NCBI RefSeq assembly: GCF_007786475.1
Contig: NZ_VNJJ01000003.1
Coordinates: forward strand, 290,055-354,054
Length of the DNA stretch: 64,000 nucleotides
Direction: 5' to 3'
DNA from: Cohnella terricola
Lineage (GTDB): Bacteria > Bacillota > Bacilli > Paenibacillales > Paenibacillaceae
Part shown: piece by piece, positions 52,819 to 60,599 of the stretch
Position numbering within the stretch: the first letter of the stretch is position 1
How the letters are laid out: each line of letters starts with the position of its first letter
Notes under the pieces: model-generated
What the model was told of the DNA's origin: nothing
Seen by the model: the letters and a program-made list of their open reading frames with translations, nothing else
Database searches by the model: none
Program-made: the position numbers and the translations under genes

Positions 52819-53325
52819 TTAAACCTGCACCTTCAGACCCATCAATACCAAGTCCCGATCGACGCCGTCGAGCGTAGCCACCCCTGGAAGCAAGCCCCAT
52901 TGCTCGAAGCCGAATTTGCGCAGCAGCGCTATACTCGGTTCGTTATGGCCGAACACAAGAGCGACGATATTGCGGATGTTCAAACGCGGGCATTCTTCGA
53001 TCGCCTTCCGCAGAAAAATAGACCCGATTCCTTGGGAGCGGTTTACCGGAGAGATATAAATGCTGATCTCGGCCGTCGCATCGTAAGCTGCCCTGCTATG
53101 AAAGCTGGAGAAGCTTAGCCAAGCAATTATTCGGCCTTCCGCTTTCATTACCCACAACGGACGAGACTGCTCGGAATGTTCATAAAACCAGTTCTCCCTG
53201 CTTTCGACCGTCACGGGTTCCAAATCCGCAGTGACCATCCGGCTGGGGATCGTGGAGTTGTAAATATCGACAATCGTTTCCAGATCATCTCTTGTCGCAT
53301 GAACGATCTCATAAGTCATCTGCAT
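52819..53325 (-). CDS. GNAT-family N-acetyltransferase (phosphinothricin acetyltransferase-like)
   Basis: 168 residues. The PAT-type pattern is visible: ATRDDLETIVDIYNSTI, acetyl-CoA motif EISIYISPVNRSQGIGSIFL, and FGHNEPSIALLRKFGFEQWG with LDGVDRDLVLMG near the end. Related enzymes acetylate phosphinothricin or methionine sulfone/sulfoximine. Start at ATG 53325 with GGAGG 8 nt upstream; the frame is open five codons further. Confidence 0.85.
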   Translation of the reverse strand: MQMTYEIVHATRDDLETIVDIYNSTIPSRMVTADLEPVTVESRENWFYEHSEQSRPLWVMKAEGRIIAWLSFSSFHSRAAYDATAEISIYISPVNRSQGIGSIFLRKAIEECPRLNIRNIVALVFGHNEPSIALLRKFGFEQWGLLPGVATLDGVDRDLVLMGLKVQV

Positions 53326-53458
53326 GTGCCGTTCCTCCAAGGCGTACGTATTTCTTCGTTTCCCCCAATTATACGGCTTTTCCTAGGAGGTTGCATACAT
53401 TCGCGCCTTCCACTGCATGCTAATTCGGAGTATGTTGATCAAGGAGCGGTGATCCGAG

Positions 53459-54073
53459 ATGCCAACGTCTTCCACGAATTGCGATTTCTCGCCCATGAAA
53501 AAAATCATCAAGGATGATATTCAGCAAATGATCTCTAAGCTGGACAAGATTTGCAACATATTGGACAACGAAGATCAATGTCTCCTCGGAGAGTTCGAGA
53601 ACATTAAAAAAGACTTCCTCCGTATCGAAACCAGCGCCGCAACCTTTTATTTGAACTGTTATCTCTCCCCATTCATCGAACGTTATTCGGACTTATCGCT
53701 AACGATCCAAAGCTTGTCCGACAGAAGGCACGGGGCGTTGATCGCCGTGGAGAGAAGCGATCCTCTCGATTCGTTGCTGCAGACCGGTATTCCGATCGGC
53801 GCTCCAGTGACCCATTCGCTGCTCGAATCGATTTTCTATCCCGGGAGCCCGCTGCATGACGGAGCCGTCCTGATCAGAGCCAATCAGATCGTCTCCGCGA
53901 AGAACATTCTGCCTTTGACTTCTGCTCAGGGAAACGGCATCACGGGCACGCGACATCGGGCCGCCGTCGGATTATCCGAGATGAGCGACGCCATCGTTCT
54001 TGTCGTATCCGAGGAAACGGGCAGAGCTTCCTTCGCCAACAAAGGTTACCTCTACCCGGTCATTTCGCCATAA
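53459..54073 (+). CDS. cdaS: Diadenylate cyclase, CdaS type
   Basis: 204 residues. An N-terminal helical pair (~20-75) precedes a DisA_N domain with RHGALIAVER, SPLHDGAVLI (DGA motif) and GTRHRAAVGLSE (RHR motif), so catalysis of c-di-AMP synthesis from ATP should be intact. No membrane helices, unlike CdaA; no DNA-binding domain, unlike DisA. The helical N terminus and size fit the sporulation-linked CdaS, in which the helices restrain activity. The start ATG is 12 nt after AGGAG; an internal ATG (53495) lacks a site. Confidence 0.88.
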   Translation: MPTSSTNCDFSPMKKIIKDDIQQMISKLDKICNILDNEDQCLLGEFENIKKDFLRIETSAATFYLNCYLSPFIERYSDLSLTIQSLSDRRHGALIAVERSDPLDSLLQTGIPIGAPVTHSLLESIFYPGSPLHDGAVLIRANQIVSAKNILPLTSAQGNGITGTRHRAAVGLSEMSDAIVLVVSEETGRASFANKGYLYPVISP

Positions 54074-54167
54074 AATTTTGTTTTCCGAGCGGAGAAGTGG
54101 AGTTTAACTCCCCGGTTTGTTGAAAATACTATTTAGCAATCCGTAAGATCTATCCGGGAGGACCGCT

Positions 54168-55382
54168 ATGGAAGCTCGAAAAAAATGGGATATTCTCTCC
54201 ATCTCGTCGATTCCGTTATCGATGACGTTAGCCAATTCGATGCTTATACCCGTTCTGCCCGCGATGCAAAAAGCGCTTAGAATTACTCCCCTGCAGGCCA
54301 GTCTGATCATTACGGCTTACGCGGCCGTAGCGATCTTATTCATTCCGATTGCCGGATACTTGTCGGATAGGTTCAGCCGTAAAGCGGTTATTCTTCCTTC
54401 GCTCCTGATCGTATCCGCGGCCGGCGCGGGAGCGGGCATCGTCGCCACGATCGGCTCTGAGCACGCATACGGATACATCATGGCGGCGAGACTCGTTCAG
54501 GGACTCGGCTCGGCCGGATGTTTTCCCGTCGTGCTGCCTCTGGTCGGCGACTTATTCAAAAAGGAAGAAGACGTCAGTGCGGGCTTGGGACTCGTTGAAA
54601 CCGCGAATACGTTCGGCAAAGTCGTCAGCCCGATACTGGGTGCGGCGTTCGCGATCTGGACTTGGTATGCGCCATTTTATGCCATTCCTGTGTTTAGCCT
54701 GATCTCATTCTTACTCGTCCTGTTTTTCGTGAAATCCCCCTCTTCTCAAAACGAAGAAGATGCAGACAAGACTGGTCTCGGCGAATTCATCAAGTCAATC
54801 GGAACAATATTCCGGGCGAAAGGCAAATGGTTGTCCGGCATCTTCGCGATCGGCGGCATCAGCATGTTCGTTGTGTTCGGGAGTTTGTTTTTTCTGTCGG
54901 AGTCTTTGGAGACGCGTGGCGTTAAGCCGCTGATAAAGGGGTTGGTGCTGGCTATTCCTTTGGCCGGCTTATGTTTGGTTTCCTTTTTAAGCGGCAAATG
55001 GATCGGACGTAACAAACGCACGATGAAATGGACCAGCCTTGTCGGTTTGGGGCTTGCGTTTGCCGCGTTGCTCCTTCTCGCAATCGTCAGGCGGGATCAA
55101 ACCTGGTGGGTTGTATTAATGCTTGCCGTCGGTTCCTCGGGGATCGGAGCGGCATTGCCGAGTCTTGACGCGTTGATCACGGAAGGCATAGACAAAAAAC
55201 AGCGAGGCACGGTCACCTCGCTGTATAGCAGCATGCGGTTTATCGGAGTGGCCGCCGGTCCCCCAGTCAGCGCCTTACTCATGAAGGGATCGATGTCCGC
55301 ACTGTTCTATGTCTCGGCTGGGAGTTTGGTCGTAGCCGTGTTGATTAATACGTTCGCGATCCGCCCCGGTCAGGTGAGTTGA
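54168..55382 (+). CDS. MFS transporter (DHA1 type)
   Basis: 404 residues, about 12 helices. N-terminal half has LITAYAAVAILFIPIAGYLSDRFSRK (motif A) and ARLVQGLGSAGCFPVVLPLVGDLF; substrate unknown. ATG with GGGAGG 6 nt upstream. Follows cdaS by 94 bp, in which the palindrome GGAGTTTAACTCC (54099-54111) is visible but unassigned. Its 3' end overlaps the convergent hydrolase gene by 13 nt. Confidence 0.87.
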   Translation: MEARKKWDILSISSIPLSMTLANSMLIPVLPAMQKALRITPLQASLIITAYAAVAILFIPIAGYLSDRFSRKAVILPSLLIVSAAGAGAGIVATIGSEHAYGYIMAARLVQGLGSAGCFPVVLPLVGDLFKKEEDVSAGLGLVETANTFGKVVSPILGAAFAIWTWYAPFYAIPVFSLISFLLVLFFVKSPSSQNEEDADKTGLGEFIKSIGTIFRAKGKWLSGIFAIGGISMFVVFGSLFFLSESLETRGVKPLIKGLVLAIPLAGLCLVSFLSGKWIGRNKRTMKWTSLVGLGLAFAALLLLAIVRRDQTWWVVLMLAVGSSGIGAALPSLDALITEGIDKKQRGTVTSLYSSMRFIGVAAGPPVSALLMKGSMSALFYVSAGSLVVAVLINTFAIRPGQVS

Positions 55383-56080
55383 ATAAAATCTCCGATCGTA
55401 CGATACAACAGCGATTTCTCCGTATTGCGGATATCGTGGCCGGAGCGTTCGAAAGTAACCGCCCGCAAATCGTCGCTCAATTGGCTATAGCACTTTAGCT
55501 CTTCGTCGTTCAATAGGCTATCCTCGAGTCTACCCCGCAGTACAAGGAGCCTTTTGTTCGTCTTCTTGCCAAAACGGATCGGCGTGGATTCTTTGCCAAT
55601 TCCTCTGACGGCCTCCGGCCTGATGTTTCGTTGTCTGGAGAAAGGCACCAAGTATTGCAAAATATACTCTTCCGGCCATTCGGTCGCCATCGCCTTGTGC
55701 TCTGCCGGATAATCTTGCATGATCATCGACATGATGCCTGACGGGTATTTCTCGGAGTAGCCTATAGCGTACGACACGCCTCGGGAATTCGCGTAGAGGT
55801 GGAACCGGTTCAGATCAGCATGATCTACGACGGCGCGAATGTCTGCGACATGATGCTCGAGATCGTATCCGCTCTCCGGCGTTCCGCTTTGTCCTCGTCC
55901 CCGGAAGGAGAGCGCGATACACTTTCGGGGGGATAAATAAGCCATGAGATCCGCATACTCTTCCGCCGTCTCGGACAAGCCGGGGCAGATCAGCAGAGGG
56001 ACTGAAGATGATTCTTCGTGCGAGATCAAATAATGCACTGCGACTTCCCCATTCTTCGCAAATCTCGATTGGATCGCCAT
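55370..56080 (-). CDS. Alpha/beta hydrolase
   Basis: 236 residues. Canonical fold elements are LICPGLSETAEEYADL (oxyanion region), SFRGRGQSG, the nucleophile elbow YANSRGVSYA with a putative catalytic Ser, and FERSGHDIRN with the catalytic His. The elbow reads N-S-R-G where G-x-S-x-G is usual. Substrate unknown; lipase, esterase or C-C hydrolase activity are all possible. ATG 56080 has GGGAG 4-5 nt upstream; the frame extends 11 codons further. Confidence 0.82.
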   Translation of the reverse strand: MAIQSRFAKNGEVAVHYLISHEESSSVPLLICPGLSETAEEYADLMAYLSPRKCIALSFRGRGQSGTPESGYDLEHHVADIRAVVDHADLNRFHLYANSRGVSYAIGYSEKYPSGIMSMIMQDYPAEHKAMATEWPEEYILQYLVPFSRQRNIRPEAVRGIGKESTPIRFGKKTNKRLLVLRGRLEDSLLNDEELKCYSQLSDDLRAVTFERSGHDIRNTEKSLLYRTIGDFIQLT

Positions 56081-56142
56081 CTCTCTCCCGCCCCTTCCGT
56101 CTTCTCGTTGCAACCATTATTACCTATTCCTTCCGTTTCGTC

Positions 56143-56180
56143 AAAAAAAAGAGCCGCCCCTCAACGACTTTCGGGCAGCT
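56143..56180 (-). terminator. Terminator of the merR-thioredoxin operon
   Basis: On the minus strand GAGCTGCCC and GGGCGGCTC pair (one mismatch) around a ~14-nt loop and are followed by TTTTTTTT, 20 bp past the thioredoxin stop. Confidence 0.9.
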
Positions 56181-56199
56181 CCAGATTTAATTAACATCG

Positions 56200-56514
56200 T
56201 TAAACGTATTTCGCCAGCAGATTTTCGTACGCCGATTTCGGGCGCAGCCCGATCAGCTTCTCCACGGGCTCGCCGTTATGGAACAGCAGCACCGTCGGCA
56301 TCGACATCACGCCGAATCGCGATGCCGTCTCCGGCGATTCGTCGCAATCGACTTCGATCACCGCAAGCTTCTCGCCCTGCTCTTCTCCGAGCTCTTCGAG
56401 AATCGGCTTCAGCGTTTTGCATGGCGGGCACCATACGGCGCCGAAATCGACCAGCGTCAATCCCTTTTCCCGGATGCTTTCCTGGAAAGTGTCATCGTTA
56501 AACGTGACCATCAT
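56200..56514 (-). CDS. Thioredoxin-like protein with WCPPC active site
   Basis: 104 residues, a single thioredoxin domain: LVDFGAVWCPPCKTLKPIL and the cis-proline loop MSMPTVLLF. The active site is C29-P-P-C32 where classical TrxA has CGPC, which usually changes the redox potential. Start is ATG 56514 with GGAGG 8 nt upstream; a second ATG follows directly. It overlaps the MerR gene by 17 nt and shares its promoter, so it is an inducible, stress-linked thioredoxin and not the housekeeping one (inference). Confidence 0.9.
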   Translation of the reverse strand: MMVTFNDDTFQESIREKGLTLVDFGAVWCPPCKTLKPILEELGEEQGEKLAVIEVDCDESPETASRFGVMSMPTVLLFHNGEPVEKLIGLRPKSAYENLLAKYV

Positions 56515-56887
56515 CGTTATTTCCTCCCGATACCAGGTTAGTTTCTTCCCGTATCGACCGGATGCGGTCCAGCAAATTCGATCGGATCTGGCTAAGCTCT
56601 CGGATTTGACCGTCGATCTCGGCAAGCTTTCGCTCGTAGACGGGCAGAACCTCTTCGCAGAACGCTTCCTTGTTCTTAAGTACGCAGTGCAGGAAACTGG
56701 CGATCTGCTCCGTCGAGAGGCCAAGCGCCAAGTAAAGCCGGATCGTTCGTACTTGCTCTTCCGCCAAGGGGGAGAACTCTCTGTAACCGTTATCTCCTCG
56801 TACCGGCGTCAGCAGTTGCATCTTCTCGTAATACCGAAGCGAACGGATACTGACGCCGGTTCGCGCGGATAATTCGCCGATTTTCAT
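56498..56887 (-). CDS. MerR-family transcriptional regulator
   Basis: 129 residues. MerR HTH (MKIGELSARTGVSIRSLRYYEK, NGYREFSPLAEEQVRTI) then a long dimerisation helix and a C-terminal tail. Two Cys (HCVLKN and FCEEV) lie 14 residues apart at the helix start, which could bind a metal or thiol-active compound. ATG 56887 has AAGGGGG 8 nt upstream. It regulates its own promoter, which has the MerR-type long spacer, and the co-transcribed thioredoxin gene. Confidence 0.9.
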   Translation of the reverse strand: MKIGELSARTGVSIRSLRYYEKMQLLTPVRGDNGYREFSPLAEEQVRTIRLYLALGLSTEQIASFLHCVLKNKEAFCEEVLPVYERKLAEIDGQIRELSQIRSNLLDRIRSIREETNLVSGGNNDDGHV

Positions 56888-56920
56888 TTCGTTTCCCCCT
56901 TGCAGGTCGGATACGAACCT

Positions 56921-56952
56921 AGTATAAACCCTGACATCAATGTCAGGGTCAA
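56921..56952 (-). promoter_or_regulatory. MerR-type promoter with 20-bp spacer and operator palindrome
   Basis: On the minus strand -35 TTGACC (56952-56947) and -10 TATACT (56926-56921) are 20 bp apart. The spacer is almost filled by a perfect palindrome, ACCCTGACAT and ATGTCAGGGT separated by 2 bp (56928-56949). This is the classic layout in which MerR proteins untwist DNA to activate transcription. Confidence 0.88.
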
Positions 56953-56983
56953 GTACCATTTTACCAGGTATCCGGATTTATGA

Positions 56984-58300
56984 TTAATCCCTTTCGTAGA
57001 TGGAGCCAGAGCGGCTAGCGTAAAATTCGGCATACACCTTCTCAGCGTAGGCGTCCGTCATGCCGGAGATGTAGTCGGCGGCCAACCTCTCCCAAGACCA
57101 CTTGTCTTTCTGGGCTTCATAGCTTTCCAGCCAATCCGGCGGAATGATCAAACGCCCGGATTCGTAATGCTTGAAACTCCCCCACAAGCGCTCGATCATG
57201 ACTTCACTGCGCTTGTGCAAACGCTGAACCCGGAAATCCTTGATCAGCGTCACCCAGGCCAGTTTCTTTAATATTTCAATCGTGCGTAGAAGCTCCCAAT
57301 CTTGCTGGCCATCCCGTACGAGCGTAACTTTTTTCCATCCACTTCCCGGATCGTCAAGGATGCCGACCTCGCTCGCGAACGTACGCACCCAGCGCGCTTT
57401 CATCTCCCTACGGGTGCGCGAAGGCTCGCGATCGCATTCCGCGTAGATCGTCTCCCATTGCTCGTAAAACCGGATCAGGACTTGCTTCACCATTGCGGCT
57501 TGATCGATGCCTTTCCAATCTTCGGCGGAATAGCTGGGATCCTCCGTGATCTCTTGCAGCACGTGCGCGACGACGCGATCGTCTTCGAAGAATCCTCTGT
57601 CCATCGGGATTTTGCCTGCGCGAATGCCGTCCTCCAGATCGTGCGTCGAATAGGCGATGTCGTCACTTAGATCCATGAGCTGAGCTTCTAGCGTCGCGCA
57701 GCCTTCCGGCATTTCCCAAGTCCGGCGGAGGAAATCGATGCCTTCCCATTCTTTGCGGTATACGCCTTTCTGCCTGCCGGGATCGTCGATGCAAAAAGGA
57801 TACTTGTTAATCGCCAGCAACACGGATGCCGTCAAGTCAAGTCCGCTGTCGCTGCCCGCACGTTTCTCCAGAAACATCAGAAGCCGGAAATTTTGCGCGT
57901 TGCCTTCGTATTTCAATCCGTGCTCTTCTTGCAACAGCCGATTGAGCACTTCTTCCCCTTTGTGCCCGAATGGAGGGTGTCCGAGATCATGCGCGAGCGA
58001 AGCGCATTCCACGACTTCGGGATCGATCATGAGGCCGGGATGCTCTTTGCGCTCAAGGAAAGCATACTGCTTTCCCAAGCGTCTGGCGACTTCCCTGGCG
58101 ATTTGCGACACTTCCAGGGAATGCGTCAGCCTTGTCCGGTAATAATCGCCGGAACCCGCGCCAAACACTTGCGACTTCCCTTGCAATCTGCGAAAAGCGG
58201 GAGATTGAATCAATCTCGCGTAATCCTTCTCGTATTCGTCGCGATCCTCTCCGGAATGGACGTTCTCTGTATCGTATAATCTCATTTTCCTGACGTTCAT
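56984..58300 (-). CDS. dGTPase-like HD phosphohydrolase
   Basis: 438 residues. dGTP triphosphohydrolase features are FRRLQGKSQVF, RTRLTHSLEVSQIAREVARR (first His), SLAHDLGHPPFGHKGEEVL (HD pair) and LMDLSDDIAYSTHDLEDGI (final Asp). It splits dGTP or other dNTPs to nucleoside and tripolyphosphate, trimming nucleotide pools. ATG 58300 with AGAGG 7 nt upstream is chosen; the frame runs open to 58435, but that would invade the SecA2-like gene. It follows that gene by 28 nt, so co-transcription is likely. Confidence 0.9.
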   Translation of the reverse strand: MNVRKMRLYDTENVHSGEDRDEYEKDYARLIQSPAFRRLQGKSQVFGAGSGDYYRTRLTHSLEVSQIAREVARRLGKQYAFLERKEHPGLMIDPEVVECASLAHDLGHPPFGHKGEEVLNRLLQEEHGLKYEGNAQNFRLLMFLEKRAGSDSGLDLTASVLLAINKYPFCIDDPGRQKGVYRKEWEGIDFLRRTWEMPEGCATLEAQLMDLSDDIAYSTHDLEDGIRAGKIPMDRGFFEDDRVVAHVLQEITEDPSYSAEDWKGIDQAAMVKQVLIRFYEQWETIYAECDREPSRTRREMKARWVRTFASEVGILDDPGSGWKKVTLVRDGQQDWELLRTIEILKKLAWVTLIKDFRVQRLHKRSEVMIERLWGSFKHYESGRLIIPPDWLESYEAQKDKWSWERLAADYISGMTDAYAEKVYAEFYASRSGSIYERD

Positions 58301-58328
58301 GCGACGACCTCTTTCCCGGAGATTCTTA

Positions 58329-60560
58329 TTAAAAGTTGAAGATGTTCGCTTTCTTTTCCACGAATTGATCTTGTATGAGATAGGTCCACGTTCTGGACGG
58401 TGCTTTGAGCCCTTCCTTCTCCCAATCGATCTCATCCGCCGTACCCGCTGTATTCAGCTTGCTCAGCGCCTTCGCCGTATCCTGCTCTATTTTGTCGGGC
58501 AATTGTTCGAAAGCGTGGATGATCCGATGATGGAATTCATCCGCCGGATTCCGGTTTGCAAGGCTTTCCAGATGGATGCCTTCGCGGATATAGGACACAT
58601 ACGCCAGATGATCGGACCAACTGCGATCCATATAGTAAAGCCTCACATGCTTTTCCGCGGCGCTCATCGTATCGTCGTTCCACAGCACCGCTTCACGCTG
58701 CTCATGATGAATTCTGCGCTGCTCTTCGACCATGTCCGAATATTTGTTCAGCGTCTTGCGCATTTCGAAATTTTGGCCCATGACGATCCGCTGAATGTGC
58801 TCCATTTTCTTATGAAACACCGACGCGGACAGTTCTTCGTCCTGTTTGTTTGTCCGATACGCAGCCGGAATCGCCTTCTCGATGCCGAACCGGTTGATCA
58901 GTTCGTCTTCCAGGCAGACGTAGAATCGGGATGAGCCCGGGTCTCCTTGCCTTCCGGAACGTCCCCTAAGCTGATTATCGATCCGCGCGCTTTCGTTCAT
59001 ATGCGTTCCGATGACGTACAGTCCGCCAAGCTCGGCAACCTGGTCGGCTTGTCTCGGATCGCCGCCTCCCAGACGGATATCGACACCGCGCCCCGCCATA
59101 TTCGTCGAAACCGTAACCGCGCCGAGTTCGCCCGCTTTCGCGATGATCTCCGCTTCTTTCTCGTCGTTTTTCGCGTTTAGCACATGGCACGGTACTTTCG
59201 CCTTTTTCAGCTCTTCGGCAAGTTGGTCGGACTCTTCCACGCTGCTCGTCCCGATGAGAATCGGGCGCCTCGTCGCGTGAACTTCCGCGATTTCTTTCAC
59301 GAGCGCATTTAGTTTCGCTTCCTTGTGTGTATAAATCCGGCTATCGTGATCGATCCGGATATTCGGACGATTCGGCGGAATTTCGACGACGTTCAAGTTG
59401 TACGTTTCCTCGAACTCGTCCGCGGAATCCTGGGCCGTCGCGGTCATGCCGCTAATTTTCGGATATAGGCTAAGCAAATGCTGCAGCGTTATCGTGCCCA
59501 GAATTTTGCCCGAAGACTTCGTCTCGATGCCTTCCTTCGCCTCAACGGCAGCTTGAAGGCCGTCTGGCCAGTGCCGGTTCTGCGCGACCCGCCCCGTGTA
59601 TGGATCGATAATCTCCAGTTTGCCGTCGCGAATGACGTAATCGACGTCTCTTTTGAGCAGCGATTCCGCATGAATCGCACAATTTAATGCCGTTAATAGA
59701 TGGCTGTTTCGGGCTTCATAGAGATTGCCCGTTCGCAATAAGCGCTCCGCCTTTTCCGAGCCGGCTTCGGTCAGAAATACGTTACGCTTATTCTCGTCGA
59801 AATCGTAATCTTCGCCGAGCGCAAGTTCCTTGGCGATCTGTGCCATCCGGCTTCCGTCATTCCCCGAAGACGCGACCTCGCCGGCGATGACGAGCGGAAC
59901 ACGCGCCTCGTCAATTAACAAAGAATCGGCTTCATCCACGATTGCGTAATGAAACGGTCGATGCACGATATCGCTAGTTTTCATCGCGATCGTATCGCGC
60001 AAATAGTCGAAGCCGGCTTGCTTCGCCGTGACGTAAGTAATGTCGGCCGCATAAGCGTTTTGCCGTTCTTCGATCGTCATTCCTTCCTTAACCGAGGCAA
60101 CGGTTAGCCCTAGGAACCGATAGACGGGACCCATCCACTCGGCATCCCGTCCGGCCAAATAATCGTTAAACGTCAGCACGTGCACGCCTTTGCCTTGCAG
60201 CGCGTTCAAGTAGGCGGGCATGACCGCCGCGAGCGTCTTGCCTTCTCCCGTATGCATCTCGACCATGTTGCCTTCATGCAGCGCGGCGGCGGCCATCATC
60301 TGAACATCAAACGGCCGCATGCCGAGCACGCGGCTCGCCGCTTCGCCGGCGATCGCAAACGCCTCGACGAGAACCTCGTCCAGGGATTCGCCTTCCTGCA
60401 CCCTCATCTTCAGCTTCAACGCTTCGGCCTTCAGCCGCTCATCGTTCAAATCTTGCATATTAATTTGGCTGATCGACTTCAGCTTGTCCGAGAAATGTTT
60501 AAGCTTATGTTGAACGAAACGGTCTTTCACTTTTTGTACGAGCCTGCTGGCAAAATTCAT
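58329..60560 (-). CDS. secA2: SecA-type translocase ATPase (SecA2-like, no C-terminal zinc finger)
   Basis: 743 residues, about 90 shorter than housekeeping SecA. Walker A MHTGEGKT, preprotein region, DEAD-like VDEADSLLIDEARVPL, second ATPase half with TNMAGRGVDIRLGGG and RIDNQLRGRSGRQGDPG. The sequence ends with the helical scaffold region and has no CxC-x8-CH/CC zinc motif. Such shorter paralogues in Gram-positive bacteria export a subset of proteins. No SecY2 or accessory Asp genes are adjacent, so it would use the normal SecYEG. Start ATG follows GGAGAGAGG. Confidence 0.88.
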   Translation of the reverse strand: MNFASRLVQKVKDRFVQHKLKHFSDKLKSISQINMQDLNDERLKAEALKLKMRVQEGESLDEVLVEAFAIAGEAASRVLGMRPFDVQMMAAAALHEGNMVEMHTGEGKTLAAVMPAYLNALQGKGVHVLTFNDYLAGRDAEWMGPVYRFLGLTVASVKEGMTIEERQNAYAADITYVTAKQAGFDYLRDTIAMKTSDIVHRPFHYAIVDEADSLLIDEARVPLVIAGEVASSGNDGSRMAQIAKELALGEDYDFDENKRNVFLTEAGSEKAERLLRTGNLYEARNSHLLTALNCAIHAESLLKRDVDYVIRDGKLEIIDPYTGRVAQNRHWPDGLQAAVEAKEGIETKSSGKILGTITLQHLLSLYPKISGMTATAQDSADEFEETYNLNVVEIPPNRPNIRIDHDSRIYTHKEAKLNALVKEIAEVHATRRPILIGTSSVEESDQLAEELKKAKVPCHVLNAKNDEKEAEIIAKAGELGAVTVSTNMAGRGVDIRLGGGDPRQADQVAELGGLYVIGTHMNESARIDNQLRGRSGRQGDPGSSRFYVCLEDELINRFGIEKAIPAAYRTNKQDEELSASVFHKKMEHIQRIVMGQNFEMRKTLNKYSDMVEEQRRIHHEQREAVLWNDDTMSAAEKHVRLYYMDRSWSDHLAYVSYIREGIHLESLANRNPADEFHHRIIHAFEQLPDKIEQDTAKALSKLNTAGTADEIDWEKEGLKAPSRTWTYLIQDQFVEKKANIFNF

Positions 60561-60599
60561 CGAAACAATCCTCTCTCCTAAAAGTCGATGTTGATCTTA

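Noticed and set aside
54099..54111. Operator for the MFS gene after cdaS
   Set aside because: GGAGTTTAACTCC is a perfect short palindrome, but no matching regulator gene or second copy is visible, so nothing supports a role.
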